Origin: Flavobacterium aerium
Lineage (GTDB): Bacteria; Bacteroidota; Bacteroidia; Flavobacteriales; Flavobacteriaceae
Assembly (NCBI RefSeq): GCF_030766725.1
Contig: NZ_JARQWR010000004.1
Span: 292,318-356,317 of the forward strand
Length of the DNA stretch: 64,000 nt
Direction of reading: 5' to 3'
Part shown: piece by piece, positions 15,737 through 22,953 of the stretch
Layout of the letters: every line of letters starts with the position of its first letter
Numbering within the stretch: position 1 is the stretch's first letter
Program-made: the position numbers and the translations under genes
Notes under the pieces: model-generated
Told to the model about the DNA's origin: nothing
What the model saw: only the letters and a program-made list of their open reading frames with translations
The model's database searches: none

Positions 15737-16546
15737 TTATAGGATACTAAATTGCATGGTGATAGGAATATGATCGGAGATGTACTTGGCTTGTTTTAAG
15801 GAAGCAAATGCCTCATAAAACAAAATGGGTTTAAAATTTAAAACTTTGATTTTGGAAGAATGATAAAAGATATTGTCAAATTCTGAAGCGAGACATACTT
15901 CTTTTTTACACTCATTTTTAAGGGATGTTTTTTGGTTTACAAATACAGATTGATAGCCCATTTTCTTCAAAGGATTGAATACACTATGCGATTGTGGACA
16001 ATTGAAATCACCAACAAAAATCAAATTTTTATCAGGATATTGTTGTGGTAGATGTTTGAAATATTTAATTTCAGTTTCAGGTTGCTTTTTCTTGGTGATT
16101 GCATGAAAATTTACAACCGTAAATGATTTCCCTTTATATTGAAAGGTACAGAAATAAGGCTCTCGATCAATTTCCAGATGATATTTTTGTTCTAACCAAG
16201 CCTTACCTTTTTTCTGAACAGTTTTGCTTTTCCATAAAAAGGCATAACGCTCTTTTTTATAAGAATCTCCCGAAGTAGGGTCACTAACGGTGTAGTCCCA
16301 TTTTGTACCTGTTAGATTCAGTTCGTTGGCCAATCGGGCAACTGCCTGAGCACCGCCAGGACCAGCTACAACTTCCTGAATGGCGATTACATCGTAATTT
16401 TTTAAAGTTTTGGCAATGAAAGTAATCGTCGTATCAGCTTTGGATTTACCAAAATTTTTGAGGTTCCAAGAACAAAGCTTAACCTGAGCCAATGCTGATA
16501 ACTGAAAACAAACGATAAGGAGTAGAAAGATGATTTTTTTCAGCAT
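15737..16546 (-). CDS. Secreted endonuclease/exonuclease/phosphatase-family hydrolase
   Basis: 269 aa with a signal peptide (about 1-20, ending ALAQ). The DNase I-like fold is well marked: CSWNLKNFGKS, the metal-binding Glu in VIAIQEVVAG, VVNFHAI, the Asp-x-Asn in FVGDFNCPQS, and the C-terminal SDHIPI. It probably cleaves phosphodiester bonds in the periplasm or outside; nucleic acid is likely but phospholipid or phosphoinositide-like substrates are possible. It is the last gene of the six-gene operon, 22 bases after the vWA-like lipoprotein gene. Confidence 0.88.
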   Translation of the reverse strand: MLKKIIFLLLIVCFQLSALAQVKLCSWNLKNFGKSKADTTITFIAKTLKNYDVIAIQEVVAGPGGAQAVARLANELNLTGTKWDYTVSDPTSGDSYKKERYAFLWKSKTVQKKGKAWLEQKYHLEIDREPYFCTFQYKGKSFTVVNFHAITKKKQPETEIKYFKHLPQQYPDKNLIFVGDFNCPQSHSVFNPLKKMGYQSVFVNQKTSLKNECKKEVCLASEFDNIFYHSSKIKVLNFKPILFYEAFASLKQAKYISDHIPITMQFSIL

Positions 16547-16568
16547 TGGCGTAGAATAGAGCTATTAA

Positions 16569-17480
16569 TTATTTTTTATTTTCAATAAAGTTCTTGATTA
16601 TCTTGTCCATATTGGACGGTAAATCGGCATTTTTTATTTCAAAACGTTTCACATTCATTTTAGTGAACCAGTCTTTCCAATAGGCTTTAATGACATCCTC
16701 TTCATAAGGATTCTTCTTATCAGGATTAATGCCAATAACGAGAATTTCCAACTGAGATAAGTCTTCATTAGCAGGAATAAAACCAAATTTTTTATCCGTC
16801 ATTTTTTCTTTCCAATTGGCAGTATTTAATCCATTTTCACGAATTAATTCGGGTGTAATGTATGTGGTTTGATTACCTTCCTTTCTTTTGGAATTTTTAT
16901 GGTAAAGATAGCCATCTGTTAGTAGGATTAAAATATTTCGATATGAATCATCTATACAATAATCTTGGACTCTATTTTTAAAAAAACTCCATGTTTCTGA
17001 ACCTGGATAATTCTTATCCTTTATTGTAAGATCATATATTTTCGAAGGATTTGTATTATACGAGGTTTTAATCTCATCCATTAGCTCCTTTGAAGTATTA
17101 CTCTTATTTATGGAGTACTTTAATTGACTCGATAGAGTATTAATTTCATTGTTCTGTGGCTCTGGGTCAAAAAATAATTGAATTTTATCATTAGTTTGAA
17201 CAACTTTTTTGTTTCGTAAATGACTATCAAATGCTTCAGCAGCAGACTTAATATAACCAATATCTCTAATGTAAAATTCCATTGTTGGATTTGGGTATTT
17301 TAAAGGGTCAATACGATCAGATAAATCAAGCAGTAAACTAAGATTTATATTGTTCGAATGGTTGGATTTAGAAACAGAATTTTCTTGATGAGTTTTAGGA
17401 TTACCTAATACTGTTTCCGTTTTATTTCCACAAGATTGTAGTACTATGAAAATGAACGAGAGAATGTAAATTTTATTCAT
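16569..17480 (-). CDS. vWA-like lipoprotein
   Basis: 303 aa with a lipobox (VLQSC, Cys at about 17). The mature part looks like a von Willebrand A fold: NLSLLLDLSDRID at its start, where the usual metal motif D-x-S-x-S is D-L-S-D-R, and ILILLTDGYLY later, matching the family's hydrophobic-TDG strand. GFIPANEDLSQLEILVIGI and a final amphipathic helix follow. The altered MIDAS motif makes metal binding uncertain. It lies 5 bases after the coiled-coil membrane protein gene and faces the periplasm, so it could bind that protein's outer loops. Confidence 0.65.
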   Translation of the reverse strand: MNKIYILSFIFIVLQSCGNKTETVLGNPKTHQENSVSKSNHSNNINLSLLLDLSDRIDPLKYPNPTMEFYIRDIGYIKSAAEAFDSHLRNKKVVQTNDKIQLFFDPEPQNNEINTLSSQLKYSINKSNTSKELMDEIKTSYNTNPSKIYDLTIKDKNYPGSETWSFFKNRVQDYCIDDSYRNILILLTDGYLYHKNSKRKEGNQTTYITPELIRENGLNTANWKEKMTDKKFGFIPANEDLSQLEILVIGINPDKKNPYEEDVIKAYWKDWFTKMNVKRFEIKNADLPSNMDKIIKNFIENKK

Positions 17481-17485
17481 GACAT

Positions 17486-18751
17486 TTAATTTTTTGGATA
17501 CAGTAATAGTTGAAAATCAGATTGAACTAAATTTAAATTATTCAAATGAGTACTAGAGATAGATTCACAATCTTCCAGTAATTCTGTTTTCTGTTTATTT
17601 GGCAATGCCATTTCAGTATTAATAGCCTGAAACCAACCTTCTTTGTATTGTGAGTGATAGTGTAGGTATTCTTTAATAGGGAAAATAAATCCATCAATTT
17701 TAGCTTGTAATTCGGAAATAATTCCATTGATAGCCGTAATTTTTTGTTTACACTCATTGATCTTTTCTAAGACATCTTTTTTGTGTATTTCAAGGTTAAT
17801 AATTTCCTCTTTCTTTGCTCTAACGAAAGCTTTAATTTTATCAATATTCTCATATTCTTTCATTACGAAATCAAAGACGAGCCCCCAAATAATATATACA
17901 ACGAAACCTGCAAATATGATCATCCAAAATTCTGCTTCTCCTAGTGCAATTGTTAGATTGTAAGGAGAGGAGTCTATTGTTTTATTGAAATCGTAAATTT
18001 TCTTCTCTATTTGATAAGCTAATAAAGCATCGAATAAAAAAGTAATAAAGAAAAGAGCTGCAATTTTAAAAACATTAATTAAACCTTTTCCTTTTTGAAC
18101 CATATGAATTACATATCCTAGACCCATAAATACAAAAGGAATTGTAATGACAAGTACACCTTCTAGCCAGCTGGCTTTAAAAGCATTGTTTAAAGCATCA
18201 GCATCAAAGATGGCGGCTGTTAGGCTGATATCTGTAAACTCTTTAAAAAAAGCAGAATAAGAAGCAGAAATATAAAATACTAATAAATAAAGTGTTATAG
18301 GTAATAATAAAGATAATCCTATATAGAACTGAGCTTTTGGACGTTTGTCCGCCTCAATACCATGTTTTTCAGGATTGTGTTTTACCTCAATCATATCCTG
18401 TTTTGTAGTGTCGATGGCCTCAGTTAAATCTTGTTCTTTTTTCTCGAAAATAGCTATGGCAGTTTCATTTTTTTTAAGCTCAGACCTGTTTTTCTCTTGT
18501 TCCTCAATATAAGGTTGTTTTAATCTTATTTGTTCCTGTTTTTGCTTTCTACATTGATCTTCAAAGCTGTTGTAGACATTTTCAAGACAAGCTCTAAATG
18601 TAATCGGTCTTCCAGAAGCTTTTGTAGAGGCAGCAAATCCACTTTGATAATAAGTATATCGGATTTGTTCTCTATCTTCTTCTGGATCGATTGTTATCAT
18701 CATTTGTGGTTCAGTTTTTTTGATACTGAATAATTGTTTTAGTGATGTCAT
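17486..18751 (-). CDS. Four-helix membrane protein with flanking coiled coils
   Basis: 421 aa, family unknown to me. A cytoplasmic N-terminal part has a charged coiled coil (about 62-135). Four membrane helices follow at about 141-165, 195-217, 227-247 and 272-296. A second coiled coil (about 300-365) leads to a C-terminal tail. Both ends are inside, so long charged coils project into the cytoplasm, where they could bind the TerB-like protein encoded just upstream (3-base gap). No channel or enzyme motif is seen. It is the likely membrane core of the operon. Confidence 0.7.
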   Translation of the reverse strand: MTSLKQLFSIKKTEPQMMITIDPEEDREQIRYTYYQSGFAASTKASGRPITFRACLENVYNSFEDQCRKQKQEQIRLKQPYIEEQEKNRSELKKNETAIAIFEKKEQDLTEAIDTTKQDMIEVKHNPEKHGIEADKRPKAQFYIGLSLLLPITLYLLVFYISASYSAFFKEFTDISLTAAIFDADALNNAFKASWLEGVLVITIPFVFMGLGYVIHMVQKGKGLINVFKIAALFFITFLFDALLAYQIEKKIYDFNKTIDSSPYNLTIALGEAEFWMIIFAGFVVYIIWGLVFDFVMKEYENIDKIKAFVRAKKEEIINLEIHKKDVLEKINECKQKITAINGIISELQAKIDGFIFPIKEYLHYHSQYKEGWFQAINTEMALPNKQKTELLEDCESISSTHLNNLNLVQSDFQLLLYPKN

Positions 18752-18754
18752 CGT

Positions 18755-19162
18755 TTATGAGTTTAACTGATTAATAATTTCGTCTTTCTGAATTCCTTTT
18801 TGGACACAATCAATAAGATAGGTCGTAATATCATCTATGTTCTCTTCTAAAAAATCGAATTTTTTGCAATATTTTTTCAAAGCATTTTTTTCATCTTCTG
18901 TTACAATATCATCAACGAGTATCATACGCGTAAGATCATAGAGGTAATTAATTCGTTCGGTAATGTCGTTTGGAATAATCGATTCGTGTTGAGTTGGGTT
19001 TAATAATAATTTTTCCATTTCCGATTTAGGAACTCCACGCTCATCAGCAAAATGATAAAGCATTTGGAGTTCCAAAACTCCAAAATTGTCATCGGATAAA
19101 GCAATTTGGTAAAGTCGAAGAAAATGACTTTTTAGTTCTTCAGTGAGTATAGTATTTGTCAT
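18755..19162 (-). CDS. TerB-like protein
   Basis: 135 aa, all helical. LYQIALSDDNFGVLELQMLYHFADERGV and, in the second half, LTRMILVDDIVTEDEKNALKKYC give the two repeats with Asp-rich turns typical of the TerB fold. TerB proteins bind divalent metal and act in membrane-linked stress complexes; despite the name, many have nothing to do with tellurite. There is no signal peptide, so it is cytoplasmic. It sits between the Cys-rich SH3 gene (15 bases) and the coiled-coil membrane gene (3 bases). Confidence 0.75.
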   Translation of the reverse strand: MTNTILTEELKSHFLRLYQIALSDDNFGVLELQMLYHFADERGVPKSEMEKLLLNPTQHESIIPNDITERINYLYDLTRMILVDDIVTEDEKNALKKYCKKFDFLEENIDDITTYLIDCVQKGIQKDEIINQLNS

Positions 19163-19177
19163 AATTATGAGAGATGT

Positions 19178-19663
19178 TTATTGTAGATTACTTGAAAGAA
19201 TATATCCAATTATTTTAGTTTCCAATACTTGTACTTTAACCCATTCTTCTGTATTTCCTAAGATTTTTAAAGTATTCTTATTGCTGATTTTTGCAATAAC
19301 ATCGGAATCCTTACTAGGCTCTTTTCTTAGATTAACAGATCGTGCAATCGTAACGGTTTTTCCCTTTTTATACACATTAAAATTGAAATTGATATTGATG
19401 TCTTTAGATGAGTTTTTAGAAGTTGAGGATTTAGATTCAGTATAATTTGAATTTTTGCCAGAACTACATACTCCACAACTTCCGCCAGAGGAGCAGTGCT
19501 TACAACCGGAACAATTTGTACATGCAGTACAAGACATGGAGCCAGTGCATTTTCGAGCTTCAGTCGCACAACAGGAAGCTATAATTACATTTGATTTAGC
19601 AACTTGGGCGGTACAAAAGTTGATTGTAAATAGTAAAACGAAACAATAGAAAAGTGATTTCAT
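19178..19663 (-). CDS. Secreted Cys-rich protein with C-terminal SH3 domain
   Basis: 161 aa from the ATG at 19663, which begins a normal signal peptide; an ATG at 19699, inside the preceding gene, would add 12 residues before it. After the signal, about 36 residues hold ten cysteines, including five in a strict Cys-x-x-Cys ladder (CTACTNCSGCKHC). A Ser/Asn-rich linker follows, then a bacterial SH3 domain (VTIARSVNLRKEPSKDSDVI to GYILSSNLQ) that commonly binds peptidoglycan. The cysteines could bind metal or form disulfides. Second gene of the operon. Confidence 0.8.
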   Translation of the reverse strand: MKSLFYCFVLLFTINFCTAQVAKSNVIIASCCATEARKCTGSMSCTACTNCSGCKHCSSGGSCGVCSSGKNSNYTESKSSTSKNSSKDININFNFNVYKKGKTVTIARSVNLRKEPSKDSDVIAKISNKNTLKILGNTEEWVKVQVLETKIIGYILSSNLQ

Positions 19664-19688
19664 AAGAGGTATGGATGTTGAATTGAAA

Positions 19689-20756
19689 TTAGTTCTCATA
19701 TATTTCTAAGACTTTGAAAAGAGATTCGGAGTGATCGAAGATGTCGTCTAATGAATTTAATTCATGTTTAATTTCTTTCTTCTTTTCATCGAGGATAGCA
19801 ATGTATTTTTTGCTGCTGTTGAAATAAAGTCGGCAGATTGTTTTTCTATTATTATCGTCCAATAAGATTGCGAAATACGACTGAGCATCGCGGTATATAA
19901 CTCGATTAACAGCTATTTTTTGTCTCAAAATTGTTTTTACAATCATGAAACCTTCTAGTTCTTCTGCTGTTGTAATAATATTTGAGGTATCGTCTTTGAT
20001 GGTGTCAGAAAGTGCAGCATCTTGTTCTTTCGTAACTTCTCCTTCTTTGGTAAGAGCTGATTTAAGACGTTCTGTAATTAAATCACTGATGTATTGTTGG
20101 ATTGATTTTTTGGTAAGACTGGTGAATTGTTCTAAAATTTTTGCTGTAATAATGCTAGGATAGACTTGACGGGTAAAATGTTTTACAAATTCAGTACTTG
20201 GATTTGAAAATTCGGTATGAATAAGTTTTTTCAATTCAAATGTATATTTCAAATCGCTAGCAGTATTAACAATGTTTTCAAAATCGTAATACGCTTTATG
20301 AAATTTTTTCAGTTCTTCGATTTGATTATCCTTAACATCAGTGATGTCAAAAGCAAAAAAAGGCTTTTCATCCATTTTATTGGTTTCTACCAAATCGGTG
20401 TAAAAACGATATTCAATACCATTGGTCAAAATTGAAAACTTAGCCTTAGTTGTATGAAAATAACGGAAAAGTTGAGAAGCATTATTTACTGTAAGAGGAG
20501 CACCATGATGCTTACATTCAATCAAAATAATAGGCTCACCATTTTGCATAATTGCATAATCAATCTTTTCTCCTTGCTTTAAACCGATATCAGCAACAAG
20601 TTCTGGAGTTACCTCCGAAGGATTAAAAACATCATAACCCAATTCTTTAATGAAAGGCATGATAAAAGCATTCTTTGTTGCCTCTTCTGTATGTACTTGG
20701 CTTTTAAGTTTTGTTACTCGATCACCAAGAAGTTTTATTTGATCTTTGAAGTCCAT
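19689..20756 (-). CDS. Stand-alone HsdR N-terminal-type nuclease protein
   Basis: 355 aa. The first 180 residues resemble the N-terminal nuclease domain of type I restriction HsdR subunits. ThrGluGlu-Ala-Thr-Lys-Asn near 23-29 is followed by the PD-(D/E)xK core, Asp66 (KIDYAIM) and Glu80-Cys-Lys82 (IILIECKH), then FRYFHTTKAKFSILTNG. No helicase motor, HsdM or HsdS is present. The C-terminal half is unknown but ends in a compact domain (IYRDAQSYFAILLDD to YIAILDE). It may cut DNA or sense it. First gene of the six-gene operon; its promoter has operator site 2. Confidence 0.8.
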   Translation of the reverse strand: MDFKDQIKLLGDRVTKLKSQVHTEEATKNAFIMPFIKELGYDVFNPSEVTPELVADIGLKQGEKIDYAIMQNGEPIILIECKHHGAPLTVNNASQLFRYFHTTKAKFSILTNGIEYRFYTDLVETNKMDEKPFFAFDITDVKDNQIEELKKFHKAYYDFENIVNTASDLKYTFELKKLIHTEFSNPSTEFVKHFTRQVYPSIITAKILEQFTSLTKKSIQQYISDLITERLKSALTKEGEVTKEQDAALSDTIKDDTSNIITTAEELEGFMIVKTILRQKIAVNRVIYRDAQSYFAILLDDNNRKTICRLYFNSSKKYIAILDEKKKEIKHELNSLDDIFDHSESLFKVLEIYEN

Positions 20757-20804
20757 AATTGAATAGTATAATTAATTATAAGTTTGATGTAAATTTTCAC
20801 TTTT

Positions 20805-20848
20805 CAAACCTACTACCATTGTCAATGTTTTTTTTACGGATTCCCGTA
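20805..20848 (-). promoter_or_regulatory. Operator plus -7 box before the six-gene operon (site 2)
   Basis: TACGGATTCCCGTA (20835-20848), exactly 22 bases, then TAGGTTTG (20812-20805) on the minus strand. The -33 region is poor, as expected for an activator-dependent promoter. Confidence 0.75.
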
Positions 20849-20875
20849 AACCCATTTTATCAAAAATGAAGGCAT

Positions 20876-20905
20876 AAAAAAACCAGCTCAATTGAGCTGG
20901 TTTTT
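20876..20905 (-). terminator. Terminator of the response regulator gene
   Basis: Perfect palindrome AACCAGCTCAATTGAGCTGG(TT) flanked by A and T runs, 15 bases after the stop of the regulator gene. Confidence 0.9.
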
Positions 20906-20919
20906 AAAGAGAGAATATT

Positions 20920-21591
20920 TTAAATTAACCCCATATCCTTAGCAATGCTAACGAGATGAATAGAGTTTTTAGCTTTAAAAAAGATTTTTAGTTTATTGAT
21001 TCGTTTTTCAATACTACTTGTACTGGATGGAGTAACATCTTGTTTTTTAAATAAGAAACCAATTTCTTCTTGTCCTAAACCTTCAGAAAGATGCTTGATG
21101 AGTTGGATGTCATACTCATCGATTTCTAAGATAGATTTGTCCGTTAGAATATGTGCTAATTCGGGGGATATGTAGCGAGCATCTTCATCCTGTGCCACTG
21201 TGGTAACAGCTTTCGATAATTGAACAGAACCATCACGTCCTTTACTCACATAAGCATTGATATTAGAATCTTCAAATAAAGATTTTATAGTATAAGGACG
21301 ATTTTCAACAGAATAAACAATAACATTAATATCCGGTTGTTCCTTCTTTACAGCCTCTATAAGTTCTTTACCACTACTGAGTTTTGTTTCTCTATGGTCT
21401 TTTTCAAAAGAAAGATCACTAATTAATAAATCATAGGGAGCTTTATCAAATAGTGCTCTTTTAATTTTTAAAAAGGCATCATCACAATATTTAACATGAT
21501 CAATTTGAGCGGATGTAATTTGCTCTAAGATTGGGACAAGACCTAAATTCATCGTGTCAAAATCTTCGGCTATTAGAATTTTTTTAAACAT
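20920..21591 (-). CDS. NarL/LuxR-type response regulator
   Basis: 223 aa. The receiver domain (about 1-125) has the acidic pair Glu9-Asp10, the phosphoacceptor Asp59 (LLISDLSF), Ser94 and Lys117 (VSKG). After a linker, residues about 155-223 form a LuxR-type HTH: LSEGLGQEEIGFLF and, as recognition helix, SSIEKRINKLKIFFKAKNSI. No histidine kinase gene is in the window, so the partner is elsewhere. Its own promoter has operator site 3, and the only divergent gene has site 4. I infer that it binds TACGG-N4-CCGTA and controls itself and the neighbouring genes. Confidence 0.9.
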   Translation of the reverse strand: MFKKILIAEDFDTMNLGLVPILEQITSAQIDHVKYCDDAFLKIKRALFDKAPYDLLISDLSFEKDHRETKLSSGKELIEAVKKEQPDINVIVYSVENRPYTIKSLFEDSNINAYVSKGRDGSVQLSKAVTTVAQDEDARYISPELAHILTDKSILEIDEYDIQLIKHLSEGLGQEEIGFLFKKQDVTPSSTSSIEKRINKLKIFFKAKNSIHLVSIAKDMGLI

Positions 21592-21652
21592 AGGATACTT
21601 TTTTGAACTGAAAAATCAGATTACGTATTAATTCATATTTACGATATGAGGT

Positions 21653-21696
21653 CAAAAATAATCTTTCGATATACTGTCACAATACGGGTTTCCGTA
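21653..21696 (-). promoter_or_regulatory. Operator plus -7 box before the response regulator gene (site 3)
   Basis: TACGGGTTTCCGTA (21683-21696), exactly 22 bases, then TATTTTTG (21660-21653) on the minus strand. Confidence 0.75.
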
Positions 21697-21736
21697 CTCC
21701 GTCATTCATTTTTTAAAGATCGACTTTTTTATTGAA

Positions 21737-21780
21737 TACGGAAAACCGTAAAATGTTTTGCACTAAAAAAAGTTACTTAG
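21737..21780 (+). promoter_or_regulatory. Operator before the divergent membrane-protein gene (site 4)
   Basis: TACGGAAAACCGTA (21737-21750), 22 bases, then TTACTTAG (21773-21780), which keeps 4 of the 6 fixed -7 positions. It faces the plus-strand gene at 21840. Confidence 0.65.
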
Positions 21781-21839
21781 CGCTGTTTTTTTGGGAATAA
21801 AATAGAGAATATTTTTTATGAATTCAATTATGTAGATTT

Positions 21840-22838
21840 ATGGATAAAATTACTTTTGAAGATTATAGATTAGCTGTTAAAGCTAAATATGAAGAAGAAA
21901 AAAACGGTAAGAATTCGCGTTTTTTTGTGCCGTTAAAGCGTTCTAAATTAAAAGATTTATCGGTAATTCTTTATAAAGAAAAATTAAATGTAGACGATCA
22001 GGGGGCTTTTGATAATTTTTTTGATTTTAAAGAGGAGCATGGGAAATTACAACAACTGAGAAGATTTGATACAGATAAATTTCGAACATTACAAAATTTT
22101 TTAAATGGAATAACGACTGACCCTCAATGGGAAACGATAGAATTAATAGCAGTCTTAATAGATTTTTCATTACGTCCTTTTCGGAAATACCATAATTCAA
22201 TAAGTCAAGTAGAAGATGATATAATAGAAAAAAAAGGGAAAGAAGAAAAAAGCGGAAGTGATTTATATAATCAAAAGGAACCAATTGACGATATTGAGAA
22301 AGAAATAGTTGATGAACAAGATAAAGAGCTAATAGTTATCGATGGTATTATTGGAGATTGTAAAGATTTAGATAATCAAGAAAGTTTAGAAGCTAGAGAT
22401 TCAGAAAATAAACCTACTAAAAGGAAGTTTTTTTTAAGAGCAATAAAAAATAAAACGACTCATCGGGTAGGAGGTGTTTTTGCCGTACTACTTTCTAGTA
22501 GCTATATTATATCAGGGTTTATTTTTCCAAATAAAGATTGTATGGTTTGGAAAAGGGATCATTATGAAGCTGTAAATTGTGATGATGAAATTATAGGAAG
22601 TGGAGAGAAATTTGTAGCTCGAAATGATGAGTTGATAAAAAATATGCGAAAGGTTAATGTCTGCGATACGACTACATTTTTTAAATACAATAAACCGGTG
22701 CTCTGGTACGGGAAATCGGCACCTGGTGGAGATTATGAATTCTTTAGTTATCCAGGGCGCCATCCTATAACAGATAAAGCTTTGAAAGATGTAACAGGAC
22801 ACATTGTAAGTAATACAATTGCAACCCAAAATAATTAA
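21840..22838 (+). CDS. Single-pass membrane protein of unknown function, divergent from the response regulator
   Basis: 332 aa. The N-terminal 200 residues are charged and cytoplasmic, with a helical first part (to about 120) and an acidic linker (125-190). One membrane helix lies at about 210-229. The outer C-terminal 100 residues contain CMVWKRDHYEAVNCDDE, then YNKPVLWYGKSAPGGDYEFF and HPITDKALKDVT. I recognise no family. The layout (inside domain, TM, small outside domain) would suit a signal sensor or anchor. Operator site 4 lies before it, so it probably belongs to the same regulon as the nuclease operon. Confidence 0.75.
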   Translation: MDKITFEDYRLAVKAKYEEEKNGKNSRFFVPLKRSKLKDLSVILYKEKLNVDDQGAFDNFFDFKEEHGKLQQLRRFDTDKFRTLQNFLNGITTDPQWETIELIAVLIDFSLRPFRKYHNSISQVEDDIIEKKGKEEKSGSDLYNQKEPIDDIEKEIVDEQDKELIVIDGIIGDCKDLDNQESLEARDSENKPTKRKFFLRAIKNKTTHRVGGVFAVLLSSSYIISGFIFPNKDCMVWKRDHYEAVNCDDEIIGSGEKFVARNDELIKNMRKVNVCDTTTFFKYNKPVLWYGKSAPGGDYEFFSYPGRHPITDKALKDVTGHIVSNTIATQNN

Positions 22839-22953
22839 AATCTGTTATAGATCTAAAATTTATACTGTTTACTAAAATTTAATCGATTAAATTAGCGTAC
22901 CTCCTCCACTAAAAAAGAACGGTTATTGTAGTATGTATTTATTTTAGAGTAGT

